Part shown: positions 8,470-17,774 of the stretch, piece by piece
How positions within the stretch are numbered: the first letter of the stretch is position 1
Layout: each line of letters begins with the position of its first letter
NCBI GenBank assembly: GCA_903892635.1
Contig: CAITJH010000025.1
Location: 1 to 39,429 of the forward strand
Reading direction: 5' to 3'
From: an uncultured Actinomycetes bacterium
Lineage (GTDB): Bacteria > Actinomycetota > Actinomycetes > S36-B12 > UBA5976
DNA: 39,429 nucleotides
Program-made: the position numbers and the translations under genes
Notes under the pieces: model-generated
The model's input: the letters and a program-made list of their open reading frames with translations, nothing else
Told to the model about the DNA's origin: nothing
The model's database searches: none

Positions 8470-10436
8470 TAGATGTCCAAGAAGCGTACGTCGTGCGCGT
8501 TGCGCTGAATAAATGTTCGTCGGCTTTCAACGTCCTCACCCATCAAGGTTGAGAACAAAGCGTCAGCCTGTGCAGCATCATCAACTGATACTTGAAGCAA
8601 AACTCGATTATTTGGATCCATTGTGGTCTCCCACAATTCTTCGGCGTTCATTTCGCCAAGACCCTTGTATCGCTGCACATCTTCTTGCTTGAGTTTTTTA
8701 CCTGAAGCAAGACCAGCTTCAACAATTTCGTCGCGTTGACGATCACTGTAGGCATATCCCGGAGATTCACGCTGCCACTTAATTTTGTAGAGCGGAGGCT
8801 GTGCAAGATAGACGTAACCGCCGTCAACCAGAGGTCGCATGTAACGGAAAAGGAATGTAAGAAGCAAGGTACGAATATGTTGACCGTCAACGTCAGCATC
8901 GGCCATCAGCACAATTTTGTGATAGCGCAGCTTGTTGATATCGAACTCGTCTTGGATACCTGTACCAAAAGCTGAAATCAAACCTTGAACTTCGCTGTTC
9001 GCAAGAACTTTATCCAAACGAGTTTTCTCAACGTTAAGAATTTTTCCACGAATAGGCATGATGGCTTGTGTGTGTGGATCGCGACCTTGACCAGCTGAAC
9101 CGCCGGCCGAGTCACCTTCGACAATAAACACTTCGCACTCAGATGGTTCGTTGCTTGAACAATCTTTCAATTTTCCTGGCAAGCCACTTCCGCCAAGCAG
9201 TCCCTTACGGTTACGTGCAAGGTCGCGAGCTTTACGTGCAGCTAATCGAGCAGTTGCAGCTTGAAGTGATTTGCGTGCGATCTCTTTACCTTCGGCAGGG
9301 TTCTTTTCAAACCACTCCCCTAGTTGTTCGTTAACAACTTTTTGGGCAAATGTTTTTGCAGCAGTGTTACCAAGTTTTGTTTTGGTCTGACCTTCGAACT
9401 GCGGTTCGCGCAATTTAATGGAAATGATTGCAGTGAGACCTTCACGAATATCTTCGCCAGAAAGATTGGTGTCTTTCTCTTTCAAGATATTCCAGTCGCG
9501 TGCAAATTTATTCACGAGCGAAGTCATTGCAGCACGAAAGCCCTCTTCGTGTGTTCCACCTTCAACTGTGTTAATTGTGTTAGCAAACGAATACACCGAT
9601 TCGGAATATCCGTTATTCCACTGCAAAGCAACTTCGAGGCTCAATCCTTGTTCGTCATCTTCGGCAAAGAATTCGATCACACCACCGTGTGCCGGAGTCT
9701 TTGTTGAATTCAAATGCTTAACAAAATCCGCGATACCGCCGTCGTAACGATAGGTAATGCTTCGAACAGCTTCTGGTGCTTCTTGTGTTTCGTCGTCCGT
9801 CACAATCGGCTTTGCGATTTCGCGCTCGTCTGTCAGCGAAATGGTTAGACCACGATTAAGGAAGGCCATTTCTTGGAAACGACGAGACAACGTTTCAAAG
9901 TCATAAACAGTTGTTTCAAAAATTTCGCCGTCGGCCCAGAATGTGACTTGAGTTCCGGTTTCATCCGTCTTGCCACCTTGTGCAAGAGGTGCCTGAGGCA
10001 CACCGTATGCATAATCTTGAGTCCAGATTGATCCTTCGCGCTTAACTTCGACCTCAACGCGAGTAGACAACGCATTAACAACCGATACACCCACGCCATG
10101 AAGGCCACCCGAAACGGCGTAACCGCCACCGCCAAACTTTCCGCCGGCGTGCAGGACTGTAAGTACTACTTCAACAGCTGGTTTTCCTTCGGAAGGAACG
10201 ATATCTACGGGAATTCCGCGGCCATTATCTTGAACGCGAACACCACCATCAGCCAAGATTGTGACGGAAATGTGGTCGCAATGTCCCGCAAGGGCCTCAT
10301 CAACCGAGTTGTCGACTACTTCATAAACCAGGTGGTGCAACCCTCGCTCACCGGTTGATCCGATGTACATACCTGGGCGCTTTCGAACTGCGTCGAGGCC
10401 CTCCAAAACTTGGATCGCACTGGCGTCATAAGACAC
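8469..10436 (-). CDS. gyrB: DNA gyrase subunit B
   Basis: A 655-aa ATPase subunit of gyrase. The GHKL ATP site shows [19 protein letters not shown] and [15 protein letters not shown]. The Toprim domain contains EGDSAGG and [14 protein letters not shown], which hold the Mg2+-binding acidic residues, and QRYKGLGEM near the C-terminus is the GyrA-contact signature. The length is typical for actinobacteria, without the long insertion seen in some Gram-negative GyrB. The start is GTG (10434-10436), 11 nt after GAAAGG. The 125-nt gap to dciA contains no gene; a promoter for gyrBA is expected there but I could not choose one convincingly. Confidence 0.98.
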   Translation of the reverse strand: MSYDASAIQVLEGLDAVRKRPGMYIGSTGERGLHHLVYEVVDNSVDEALAGHCDHISVTILADGGVRVQDNGRGIPVDIVPSEGKPAVEVVLTVLHAGGKFGGGGYAVSGGLHGVGVSVVNALSTRVEVEVKREGSIWTQDYAYGVPQAPLAQGGKTDETGTQVTFWADGEIFETTVYDFETLSRRFQEMAFLNRGLTISLTDEREIAKPIVTDDETQEAPEAVRSITYRYDGGIADFVKHLNSTKTPAHGGVIEFFAEDDEQGLSLEVALQWNNGYSESVYSFANTINTVEGGTHEEGFRAAMTSLVNKFARDWNILKEKDTNLSGEDIREGLTAIISIKLREPQFEGQTKTKLGNTAAKTFAQKVVNEQLGEWFEKNPAEGKEIARKSLQAATARLAARKARDLARNRKGLLGGSGLPGKLKDCSSNEPSECEVFIVEGDSAGGSAGQGRDPHTQAIMPIRGKILNVEKTRLDKVLANSEVQGLISAFGTGIQDEFDINKLRYHKIVLMADADVDGQHIRTLLLTFLFRYMRPLVDGGYVYLAQPPLYKIKWQRESPGYAYSDRQRDEIVEAGLASGKKLKQEDVQRYKGLGEMNAEELWETTMDPNNRVLLQVSVDDAAQADALFSTLMGEDVESRRTFIQRNAHDVRFLDI

Positions 10437-10561
10437 AGAAATCTAGCCTTTCAACTTACATAATCTGAGGGCTCAAAAATCCACATAAATAAGGGTTTTT
10501 TGGCACTTTCGGACGCTTCCAATACTACCTGAAAACACCGTAAAAAGGTACCTCTGACTCA

Positions 10562-11071
10562 CTATCCGTAAGTATCGCGAGGACCCCTACCTTGCACGCT
10601 TCGTAAGCCGTGTTTCCACGATGGGGCCACCGGTCCATTGACAATAATTTCGGTGATTCTGCCTGTTCCGACTTCCTCGTCCAGACGCTCTTGAATTGTG
10701 GACAACATGAGTCGAATTTGGGTAGCCCAAGCTGTTGAATCCGCCCTGACAACGAGGACTCCCGATTGGCCACTTGGATCAAATGAGAACGCCTCAATAA
10801 CAACATGATCTGCCACTTCAGGGCCAACGACGTTCGCCCATTGTGAATGAATGCGTCCTGTGGCTACTTTGAGGTCCCAACCCTTATTAACAACAAGTCG
10901 ATCAATGAGGCCCGACAAAGTTGCTGGATCACGTTCATCTGGACCTGGGCCACTTCGCAGATCTTCACTAGTCCAGGTTGTCGTTGTGCGCGTCCGTGTT
11001 GACGCTGAACGCCGAGCTCGTGCGCGCGATAAAAGAGAGTTAAGAAACTCGTGTTGTTCTTTGTTCAACAT
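10562..11071 (-). CDS. DciA-type helicase loader (DUF721)
   Basis: A 169-aa DUF721 protein in the conserved slot between recF and gyrB. After an N-terminal helix (residues 1-25) comes a low-complexity Arg/Ser/Thr stretch (about 18-36). The DUF721/KH-like domain (about 65-150) includes the typical IHSQWANVVGPEVADH and VLVVRADSTAWATQIRLM patterns. DciA is the ancestral replicative helicase loader/operator in bacteria without DnaC, and dnaB lies 7 kb away in the same window. It starts 8 nt after the recF stop with no strong ribosome binding site, so coupling to recF is likely. Confidence 0.88.
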   Translation of the reverse strand: MLNKEQHEFLNSLLSRARARRSASTRTRTTTTWTSEDLRSGPGPDERDPATLSGLIDRLVVNKGWDLKVATGRIHSQWANVVGPEVADHVVIEAFSFDPSGQSGVLVVRADSTAWATQIRLMLSTIQERLDEEVGTGRITEIIVNGPVAPSWKHGLRSVQGRGPRDTYG

Positions 11072-11079
11072 GACAATTC

Positions 11080-12165
11080 TTAGTCTTCCAGCACAAGAGT
11101 TTGTTCGAGGAGAAATTCTGGAACATCTTCTGCGACTGCTGCGGTAATCAAAGTTTGTTCAACACCATCTAATTGCGTTAACAATCGTTCACGTCGTCGA
11201 GCATCAAGTTCGGCAAAAACATCATCCAAAATAAGAATGGGATCGTCATGATGATTGCGAAGCACATCAAATGTTGCAAGACGCATTGCCAGCGCGACAG
11301 ACCATGATTGCCCGTGTGAGGCGAAATTTTTTGCCGGTAATCCAGCAAGTTCTAGAAGTAAGTCATCCCGATGTGGACCGACTAAAGTGATGCCGCGCTC
11401 GATTTCATCAGAAAACCCTTGTGCTAAAGCTGTACGTAATTGTTCTTCTAGTGAATTGTTTTCAACTAACCACTTAGATGAATAAGAAATGTTTAACGCT
11501 TCAGTGTTTGCGCTGATTGCATCACCATGCGATTCGACGAACGGTGCTAACAAACTAAGTGCATCAATGCGTGCCGCTGTGAGTTGTGCTGCCTGCGCAA
11601 TAAATTGTTCAGTCCAAACATCAAGTGTTGCTTTCGCGGAATCATTTAAAGTTCGTCGTCCTGCTGACTTCAATAACGCATTTCGTTGCTTCAAGACTTT
11701 GTCGAAGTCAGCACGGATACCGGCTAGACGAGGTGAGAGTTGGGTAGCAAATTCATCGATATATTTGCGCCGTGTTCCTGGATCGCCCTTGACTAAATCG
11801 AGGTCTTCTGGAGCAAACACAACCGTATGAACAAGTCCTAAAATGTCGCGAGGTCTACGTAATGCTGCGCCATTGAGTTGTACCTGATTTGTTTTGTTGT
11901 CGTTGATATCGATTTCGATCGTTGCACTTCGATCGTCTTTCACAACGGTTGCCACAACATGAGCAGATTCTTTGCCATGACGAATAAGTGGTGCATCGGT
12001 GCTTACACGATGACTTCCTAAAATTGCTAGGTAGTTAATAGCTTCAACGATGTTTGTTTTGCCGCGACCATTGCGTCCAATAATTGTTGTGACGCCAGCT
12101 GGAAAAGTTAGATCGAGATGTTCGTGATTACGAAAGTCTCGCAAGGAAAGCGAACTAATTCGCAT
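11080..12165 (-). CDS. recF: Recombination mediator RecF
   Basis: A 361-aa SMC-like ATPase that, with RecOR, loads RecA on gapped single-stranded DNA. Walker A is IGRNGRGKTN (residues about 28-37). The ABC-type signature region follows GPHRDDLLLELAG, and Walker B is ILILDDVFAELD (about 310-321). The central part is the usual lobe II helices. It begins 14 nt after the dnaN stop without a clear ribosome binding site and is part of the dnaN-recF-dciA-gyrB-gyrA cluster. Confidence 0.97.
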   Translation of the reverse strand: MRISSLSLRDFRNHEHLDLTFPAGVTTIIGRNGRGKTNIVEAINYLAILGSHRVSTDAPLIRHGKESAHVVATVVKDDRSATIEIDINDNKTNQVQLNGAALRRPRDILGLVHTVVFAPEDLDLVKGDPGTRRKYIDEFATQLSPRLAGIRADFDKVLKQRNALLKSAGRRTLNDSAKATLDVWTEQFIAQAAQLTAARIDALSLLAPFVESHGDAISANTEALNISYSSKWLVENNSLEEQLRTALAQGFSDEIERGITLVGPHRDDLLLELAGLPAKNFASHGQSWSVALAMRLATFDVLRNHHDDPILILDDVFAELDARRRERLLTQLDGVEQTLITAAVAEDVPEFLLEQTLVLED

Positions 12166-12179
12166 TGTTAATTCACGCT

Positions 12180-13310
12180 TTATGGTTGACGTATCGGCAT
12201 AAGTAAATATTTGAATGCATCGATTTGTTCGCCATCAATTTCTTTTGCACCAGTGATAATTGCAGGACGATTCGCCGATGTCATTGAAACAACAGCAACT
12301 GCCGCATCAATTGCGCCAAGGCCATCAAGAAGGAATTGGTGATTGAATGCAATCGTCACGTCGTCGCCGTGAAGGGAGCATTCAATATTTTCTCGAGCTT
12401 CAGCAATTTCTCCACTGCCTCCACCGCCAGAGACAACAGCTTCACCATTAGCAAAATGAATTTTTACCGGTGCATCGCGATCAAGAACTAGAGAGACGCG
12501 CTTGACTGCTTCGATCAGTACCTGCGTACTAATTTGCGCGACACTTGATGATTCAGTGGGGAGTAGTGTTTGGTACTTTGGAAAATCTGCGGCAAGTAGT
12601 CGACTGGTTGTTTGACGATTATCGCCAGCGATACCAATGAGTCCTTCGCTTGAACTTGTGAAAGCGAGTGACACTGCGTTGTTGTGAGCTAGCGTCTTTG
12701 CTGCATCGAACATAAATTTCGCGGGCACAAGTGCATGTGTGTTGATTGAAGTTGATTGTGGCGACCAATCTAATTCACGAACTGCAAGTCGGTATCGATC
12801 AGTTGCTGCCATTGTGATCGTTGATCCTTCGACATCCACCTTGATACCGGTAAATGCAGGAAGTGTTTCGTCACGCGATGACGCTACGACAACTTGAGCG
12901 ACCGCAGCTGCAAATTCATTTCCAGCAACACTTCCACTGATGTCTGGCATCGCTGGAAGTGGTGGGTATTCAGCAACAGGCATTGTTGGAATTGTGAAAC
13001 TTGATTTACCGCAAGTAATTTCTGCGCGCGCACCTTCGACAACGAATTCAATTGTTGAAGCAGATGGAAATGAACGAGTGATGTCGGCGAGGAGTCGGCC
13101 GGGAACAAGAACTGTTCCCTGAGCACCTACAGCAGCATCAAGTTGGGCCCGCGCGCTGACGTCTGCATCACTTCCAGAAAGTATGAGTCCTTGTTTGTCA
13201 GCAACAAGATGTAAACCAGTGAGTAGTGGTTGCGTGGATTTACTTGGCAGAGTGCGAGAAGCCCATAAAACCGCATCGGTCATGGCATCACGATCAACAC
13301 GAAACTTCAC
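12180..13310 (-). CDS. dnaN: DNA polymerase III sliding clamp (beta subunit)
   Basis: A 376-aa clamp made of three similar domains that encircles DNA and tethers the polymerase. The N-terminus MKFRVDRDAMTDAVLWASRTLP and the C-terminus ending YLLMPIRQP are family hallmarks; the last part forms the partner-binding groove. I place the start at the GTG at 13308-13310. It gives the standard N-terminus and is preceded by GAAGGTGAG. The upstream in-frame TTG at 13331 would add seven residues and absorb that ribosome binding site. The gene reads away from oriC. Confidence 0.97.
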   Translation of the reverse strand: MKFRVDRDAMTDAVLWASRTLPSKSTQPLLTGLHLVADKQGLILSGSDADVSARAQLDAAVGAQGTVLVPGRLLADITRSFPSASTIEFVVEGARAEITCGKSSFTIPTMPVAEYPPLPAMPDISGSVAGNEFAAAVAQVVVASSRDETLPAFTGIKVDVEGSTITMAATDRYRLAVRELDWSPQSTSINTHALVPAKFMFDAAKTLAHNNAVSLAFTSSSEGLIGIAGDNRQTTSRLLAADFPKYQTLLPTESSSVAQISTQVLIEAVKRVSLVLDRDAPVKIHFANGEAVVSGGGGSGEIAEARENIECSLHGDDVTIAFNHQFLLDGLGAIDAAVAVVSMTSANRPAIITGAKEIDGEQIDAFKYLLMPIRQP

Positions 13311-13400
13311 GGCTAACTCACCTTCACACAAATGTTCTTCTTAATGTTACGAGCCTTTATAGTGGCACGAACATGTGACAGTACATACAAGTACTCCCCT

Positions 13401-13778
13401 AAAAAATTATTTATTAACTAAACGTTCGTTTATTTTTGTTTTCCCCAAGGTTCGCTCGGCAGGAGTCAAAGCAGAATCGCCAAATATATCTTTAGTAGTA
13501 GTCATAGGCCTTGTGGAAAGGTGGATAAGAGTCGATATTCCTGATAAACCTGAATTTCTTACCCACACCCCTCCTGTGGATATGTTGATGAAAACTATAG
13601 CTACCGAGGAAAACCTTAAAGTTATCCACAGTTATCCACAGGTTTATGTGGATATTCACCGATCAGTAAACAAGAACCCCACAAGCAAAGGAATCCCAAA
13701 TAACTTATCCTCACAGTTATCCACAGTGTGTTGAGAAGTGACTTCTGTGACTCGTGTGACTGTGGATAAGTAGGGAGC
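13401..13778. other. Chromosomal replication origin oriC
   Basis: This dnaN-dnaA gap has no gene. An AT-rich block at 13401-13440 (34 of 40 bases A/T) next to dnaN is the likely unwinding element. DnaA-box-like 9-mers follow: TTATCCACA at 13622-13630, 13632-13640 and 13717-13725 (plus) and 13761-13769 (minus), all perfect. Variants lie at 13511-13519, 13520-13528, 13575-13583, 13647-13655 and 13705-13713. Two perfect boxes spaced 10 bp apart (13622/13632) resemble a high-affinity pair. Placement between dnaA and dnaN is the usual actinobacterial site. Confidence 0.93.
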
Positions 13779-15224
13779 CTAAAGTTGGCGCGATTGAGCC
13801 TTGATGCGTGAGGTGAGATCGCTGACTTGGTTGTACAAGCTGCGACGCTCTGCAATGAGCTGACGAATCTTGCGATCGGCATGCATCACAGTGGTGTGAT
13901 CACGACCACCGAATTGTTGTCCGATTTTTGGAAGCGATAAATCAGTGAGTTCGCGACACAAATACATAGCAATCTGTCGGGCTTCAACAAGTTCACGTGA
14001 TCGACTTGCTCCAATGAGTTCGTCAAGAGTGACACTGAAGTAGTTAGCCGTTGCAGCCATAATTTGGCCGGCCGAAATTTCTGGACTAGCAGCGTCACTT
14101 ACGAGATCTTTCAAAACAATTTCAGCAAGACCAAGATCCACTGGTGCACGATTCAAACTCGCAAAAGCGGTGACGCGAATTAGTGCACCTTCGAGTTCGC
14201 GAATATTTGTTGACATCTTTGAGGCGATAAATTCCAAAACTTCTGGCGGGGCACTCAGACGTTCTTGCGCACTCTTCTTGCGCAAAATTGCGATACGTGT
14301 TTCTAAGTCAGGGGGAGTGACGTCAGTGATCAAGCCCCACTCGAAACGTGATCGCATTCGATCTTCGAAATCTTGAAGTTGTTTCGGTGGCAAATCGGAA
14401 GTGACGACGATCTGCTTATTGGCATTATGCAAAGTGTTGAAAGTATGGAAAAACTCTTCTTGCGTCTGGACTTTTCCAGATAGGAACTGAATATCGTCAA
14501 CTAACAGAACATCGACATCTCGATAGCGACGTTGGAAATCTTTTGCTTTGTCATCACGAATTGAGTTGATGAATTCATTTGTAAATTCTTCGCTACTGAC
14601 GTAACGAACTTTTGTACCTGCGTACAACGTTCGGGTGTAATGACCAATCGCGTGAAGCAAATGCGTTTTACCCAAACCAGATTCGCCGTAAACGAAAAGC
14701 GGGTTGTAGGCCTTTGCTGGTTGCTCGGCAACTGCGCGAGCTGCAGCGTGAGCAAAGCGATTCGACGATCCAGGAACGAAAGTGTCGAAGGTGTACTTCG
14801 GGTTAAGGCGACTACCTTCTTCTGATGTACGAGGTGCAGGCGCCGGACCACGGCTACCAGTTGGAGGCAGAGCAGGATTAGGTTCACTTTGTAAAACATT
14901 GGAATCAATGTCGGCGTACGTCGAGTCTGCAAGTTCGTCAGTTGCTGTTTCGTCCAGATCAGGTGCAATGGACTCATCGACAGTCACAGCAATTCTGATT
15001 TCACGGCCCATGATTGACGACAGTGCATCGCAGACAATAGGGGACAAGCGACTTTCCAAAACGTCGCGCGTGAATGCGTTTGGCGCGGCAACCAGCACAG
15101 TGTCTCCGACGACACCCATCGGTTGAGTCAAGGCAACGAACGATCGTTGCTGTGCATTCAGAATGCCATTGGACAAAGCTTCCAAAGTCTTGGTCCAAAT
15201 CAGACCGAGATCTTGTTCTTCCAT
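13779..15224 (-). CDS. dnaA: Chromosomal replication initiator DnaA
   Basis: A 481-aa AAA+ initiator that binds the 9-mer boxes in oriC and opens the AT-rich element. Domain I covers residues about 1-85. Domain II is an acidic and then Pro-rich linker (about 86-140). Domain III has Walker A GESGLGKTH (about 180-188) and Walker B VLLVDDIQFL. Domain IV carries the DNA-binding signature GGRDHTTVMHADRKI. I place the start at the ATG at 15222-15224, which is preceded by GGGGGTG; the longer frame beginning at 15248 would run through a DnaA box in the promoter. DnaA boxes upstream suggest autoregulation. Confidence 0.97.
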   Translation of the reverse strand: MEEQDLGLIWTKTLEALSNGILNAQQRSFVALTQPMGVVGDTVLVAAPNAFTRDVLESRLSPIVCDALSSIMGREIRIAVTVDESIAPDLDETATDELADSTYADIDSNVLQSEPNPALPPTGSRGPAPAPRTSEEGSRLNPKYTFDTFVPGSSNRFAHAAARAVAEQPAKAYNPLFVYGESGLGKTHLLHAIGHYTRTLYAGTKVRYVSSEEFTNEFINSIRDDKAKDFQRRYRDVDVLLVDDIQFLSGKVQTQEEFFHTFNTLHNANKQIVVTSDLPPKQLQDFEDRMRSRFEWGLITDVTPPDLETRIAILRKKSAQERLSAPPEVLEFIASKMSTNIRELEGALIRVTAFASLNRAPVDLGLAEIVLKDLVSDAASPEISAGQIMAATANYFSVTLDELIGASRSRELVEARQIAMYLCRELTDLSLPKIGQQFGGRDHTTVMHADRKIRQLIAERRSLYNQVSDLTSRIKAQSRQL

Positions 15225-15238
15225 GGGCACCCCCGTCG

Positions 15239-15303
15239 TTATCCACAAGTGAGAATACGGAGACTACGGCCTGTGGATAGTCTTTGACAAGCCGTTATCC
15301 ACA
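15239..15303. promoter_or_regulatory. DnaA boxes in the dnaA-rpmH intergenic region
   Basis: Perfect TTATCCACA occurs at 15239-15247 and 15295-15303, and TGTGGATAG at 15272-15280 is a one-mismatch box in the opposite orientation. They lie 15-80 nt upstream of the dnaA start, so they fit DnaA autoregulation or a second origin subregion. Confidence 0.75.
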
Positions 15304-15372
15304 TCTGGGGGAAACTACGTGGATGTAATTTATTTAAGGCTTTTTATTTGATCTGTTCCGTGTGCGTTGAGT

Positions 15373-15402
15373 TTGACCAAGGCCGAACAAAGCCCGTATC
15401 TT
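15373..15402 (+). promoter_or_regulatory. Promoter of rpmH-rnpA-yidD-yidC
   Basis: TTGACC (15373-15378) and TATCTT (15397-15402) with an 18-nt spacer point toward rpmH, about 100 nt upstream of its start. The long leader is usual for rpmH. Confidence 0.5.
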
Positions 15403-15503
15403 TAGTTAGTCGCAATCGACACGCAATTCGAATGTTCACGAATAATCGTGAACGTCCGTGGGCGAGTCGCTCGCTTGAAATCACCGGTGAAAAGAGTTCC
15501 TCA

Positions 15504-15641
15504 ATGTCAAAGCGCACATTCCAGCCAAACAACCGTCGTCGTGCAAAGACTCACGGTTTCCGTGAGCGTATGAGCACCCGCGCTGGCCGTGGCATCCTTT
15601 CAGCTCGTCGTGCTAAGGGCCGTTCAAAGCTTTCGGCTTAG
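15504..15641 (+). CDS. rpmH: 50S ribosomal protein L34
   Basis: A 45-aa strongly basic protein of the large ribosomal subunit. The typical L34 pattern is present: [20 protein letters not shown], then a [13 protein letters not shown] region. It is first in the conserved rpmH-rnpA-yidD-yidC-jag-rsmG-parAB order and diverges from dnaA. A weak purine-rich ribosome binding site (GAAAAGAG) precedes the ATG. Confidence 0.98.
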   Translation: MSKRTFQPNNRRRAKTHGFRERMSTRAGRGILSARRAKGRSKLSA

Positions 15642-15647
15642 TTTTCA

Positions 15648-15980
15648 ATGCTTTCGGCCGACTCTCGGCTTCGAAAATCTACGGAAATATCGCTAGTTCT
15701 ACGTGGCGGCCGCAGGTTTGCCAGCCAAATGCTTGTTTTGCACGTTTCCCCTGGGAGCACGACTCACACCCGTTTTGCTTTCGCAGTGGGTAAGAATGTG
15801 GGAAATTCTGTGGTGCGACATCGAGTAACTCGGCAATTGAGGCATTTAGCCAAAGAAAATAGTGAAAAATTGCCTATCGTGAGCGATGTAGTAGTTCGAG
15901 CATTACCCGGTTGCTCGAGTGCCTCATTCGAGCAGTTACGTGAATCTTTCTTAGTCGCAGCAAGTAAGGCAAGTGCCTGA
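15648..15980 (+). CDS. rnpA: Ribonuclease P protein component
   Basis: A 110-aa basic protein that assists RNase P RNA in trimming the 5' leader of precursor tRNAs. The family RNR motif region is seen as [17 protein letters not shown] (residues about 52-68), with GN in place of the usual [12 protein letters not shown] lies just before it. It begins 6 nt after the rpmH stop, and its own TGA overlaps the yidD ATG by one base. Confidence 0.95.
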   Translation: MLSADSRLRKSTEISLVLRGGRRFASQMLVLHVSPGSTTHTRFAFAVGKNVGNSVVRHRVTRQLRHLAKENSEKLPIVSDVVVRALPGCSSASFEQLRESFLVAASKASA

Positions 15981-16306
15981 TGGATGCGATGAAGAAAATC
16001 TGGGACAGCACCGTCGGTGCCGCACTAGTAGCAGTACTAGTAGTAATGATTCGGCTGTACCAAATTCTGATAAGTCCCCGACTTGGGCCAGTGTGTCGGT
16101 ATTACCCCACCTGTTCTCATTACGGACTTGAAGCAATAAAGACACATCGTGCAGTAAAGGGTGTTGCGTTGACTGCAATGCGCATTGCGCGATGCAATCC
16201 TTGGGCACAAGGTGGGATCGATCCAGTTCCGAAAAAAGGAACATGGCGCAATCCGAAAGTAATTGAAAATTCAACTACATTGAATAGGCAGGTAGTGGCC
16301 GAATGA
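15980..16306 (+). CDS. yidD: Membrane protein insertion efficiency factor YidD
   Basis: A 108-aa YidD protein, peripheral to the inner membrane, that aids YidC-dependent insertion. The core is typical: [25 protein letters not shown], with the conserved cysteines, then [16 protein letters not shown] longer N-terminal helix (residues 1-23) precedes the core. The ATG overlaps the rnpA stop by one base and the end overlaps yidC by four (ATGA), which indicates translational coupling. Confidence 0.95.
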   Translation: MDAMKKIWDSTVGAALVAVLVVMIRLYQILISPRLGPVCRYYPTCSHYGLEAIKTHRAVKGVALTAMRIARCNPWAQGGIDPVPKKGTWRNPKVIENSTTLNRQVVAE

Positions 16307-17214
16307 GCCTTAATCCGTTGAAGTGGCTTGAAACAATCGTGAGCTGGGTATTCGTCCAGTTCCATGCTTTGTTGTCGCACGTCTTTGCAGCAGACAGTGG
16401 TTGGGCGTGGGGCTTAGCAATTGTTTGTCTTGTGGTGCTCATTCGTTTGATGTTGATTCCGCTGTTCGTTAAGCAGATCAAGAGTCAGCGCAACATGCAG
16501 CTGATCCAACCAAAAGTAAAAGAGATCCAAAAGAAGTACGCCGGAGACCGCGAGCGTCAGTCACAAGAGTTGATGAAGCTCTACAAAGAGACTGGCACAA
16601 ATCCACTTGCTAGCTGTTTGCCAATCTTGGCTCAGTCACCAATCTTCTTTGCTTTGTTCCGTGTGCTGAATGGAATCGCACGAAACATTCCTTATGGCGC
16701 AATGACACCCGAACTCGTGAACTCTGCACGTAACGCAAAAATTTTCGGTGCTCCAATTTACGGAACTTTCACGCATCGCTCCGAGACCGACAACCCAACA
16801 GCAACTTTCTGGGTGACCCTGATCCTGATCATCTTGATGACTTCGACAACGTTCATCACGCAGCGCCAGTTGATCGTTAAGAACTCTGCTCCGGATAACC
16901 CGATGGTTCAGCAGCAAAAGGTATTGCTCTATGTCTTCCCGTTGATTTTCGCGTTGTCGGGTATTAACTTCCCAGTCGGAGTTTTGCTCTATTGGTTCAC
17001 GACGAACTTGTGGACGATGGGTCAACAGTTCTATGTGATTCGCAATAATCCGCAGGAGGGAACTCCAGCACATGAAGCGTGGTTGGCTCGAAAAGAAGCC
17101 AAAGCTAAAGGCAAGTCAGCCATTTCGAATAGTTCAGAACAAGCTGATCTTGCTGACGAAGCAGAACGCACTGTACGCAATCAACCTAAGAAAAAGCCTA
17201 AGAAGAAGCGTTAA
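16303..17214 (+). CDS. yidC: Membrane protein insertase YidC/Oxa1
   Basis: A 303-aa insertase that places membrane proteins in the bilayer, alone or with SecYEG. The Gram-positive form is seen: no large periplasmic P1 domain, a membrane segment at about 34-55, then a cytoplasmic hairpin ([22 protein letters not shown]). [20 protein letters not shown] (about 99-118) follows, then C-terminal membrane segments including [20 protein letters not shown]. The tail is very basic (KKKPKKKR), which may contact the ribosome. Confidence 0.96.
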   Translation: MSLNPLKWLETIVSWVFVQFHALLSHVFAADSGWAWGLAIVCLVVLIRLMLIPLFVKQIKSQRNMQLIQPKVKEIQKKYAGDRERQSQELMKLYKETGTNPLASCLPILAQSPIFFALFRVLNGIARNIPYGAMTPELVNSARNAKIFGAPIYGTFTHRSETDNPTATFWVTLILIILMTSTTFITQRQLIVKNSAPDNPMVQQQKVLLYVFPLIFALSGINFPVGVLLYWFTTNLWTMGQQFYVIRNNPQEGTPAHEAWLARKEAKAKGKSAISNSSEQADLADEAERTVRNQPKKKPKKKR

Positions 17215-17216
17215 TT

Positions 17217-17232
17217 CGTTTCACGTGAAACA
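17217..17232. promoter_or_regulatory. parS centromere site 1
   Basis: GTTTCACGTGAAAC with flanks C and A, a perfect 14-bp palindrome matching the universal parS core bound by ParB. It lies between yidC and jag, about 3.7 kb from oriC. Confidence 0.93.
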
Positions 17233-17257
17233 TCAGTTTTAGAGAAAGGTACTACCA

Positions 17258-17731
17258 ATGTCAGATCGTATTAAGCAGTTAGAAAAAGAAGGCGACGTTG
17301 CCGCTGATTACCTAGAAGGCCTGCTGGACATTGCCGACCTCGATGGCGACATCGATATGGATGTCGAAAATGATCGAGCTGCAGTCAGCATCGTGGGTGC
17401 TGACCTCAGTATGTTGATCGGCGATAACGGCAAAGTTCTCGACGCGCTCCAAGAACTAACTCGCCTCGCTGTGACTCGCGAAACCGGCGAACGTTCACGT
17501 CTGATGTTGGACATCTCGGGCCATCGCGCCAAGGCACGCGAGACCCTCACCAAGATTGGTGCGGATGCTGCAGCAAAGGCGAATGAAACTGGCGAGCCGG
17601 TAGAACTTAAGGCTATGAACGCTTTCGAGCGCAAGATTGTGCACGATGCAGTTGCAGCTGCCGGAGCATCGAGTGTGTCAAAGGGTGAAGACCCAAATCG
17701 CCGCATTATTGTTCAGCCAGCGGGCGAGTAG
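17258..17731 (+). CDS. jag: Jag/KhpB RNA-binding protein (KH and R3H domains)
   Basis: A 157-aa protein with an N-terminal acidic part and a KH domain (about 38-95) with the GDNG loop. A C-terminal R3H domain follows (about 115-155), with ELKAMNAFERKIVHDAV and RRIIVQP. The separate Jag_N domain of Bacillus is absent, as in other actinobacteria. KhpB proteins bind RNA and influence cell elongation and division in Firmicutes; the actinobacterial role is less clear. AAAGG lies before the ATG. parS sites flank the gene on both sides. Confidence 0.92.
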   Translation: MSDRIKQLEKEGDVAADYLEGLLDIADLDGDIDMDVENDRAAVSIVGADLSMLIGDNGKVLDALQELTRLAVTRETGERSRLMLDISGHRAKARETLTKIGADAAAKANETGEPVELKAMNAFERKIVHDAVAAAGASSVSKGEDPNRRIIVQPAGE

Positions 17732-17736
17732 TTTCA

Positions 17737-17752
17737 CGTTTCACGTGAAACA
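17737..17752. promoter_or_regulatory. parS centromere site 2
   Basis: A second perfect GTTTCACGTGAAAC with the same flanks (C and A), 520 bp from site 1, in the jag-rsmG gap. An adjacent partial copy of the left half (GTTTCACG, 17731-17738) leads directly into it. Confidence 0.93.
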
Positions 17753-17774
17753 TTCGGCATAGATAAGAACTACG

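Noticed and set aside
13375-13734. 119-aa open frame on the plus strand in the dnaN-dnaA gap
   Set aside because: It runs through the AT-rich element and several DnaA boxes, has no recognisable domain, and its sequence is explained by oriC structure.
13981-14010. TTCACGTGA inside dnaA as a possible fourth parS
   Set aside because: Only the central 9-10 bases match; the outer arms differ, unlike the three perfect sites.
17308-17706. 132-aa minus-strand frame opposite jag
   Set aside because: Antisense shadow of a well-supported KH-R3H gene, with Ser/Arg-rich composition typical of such frames.
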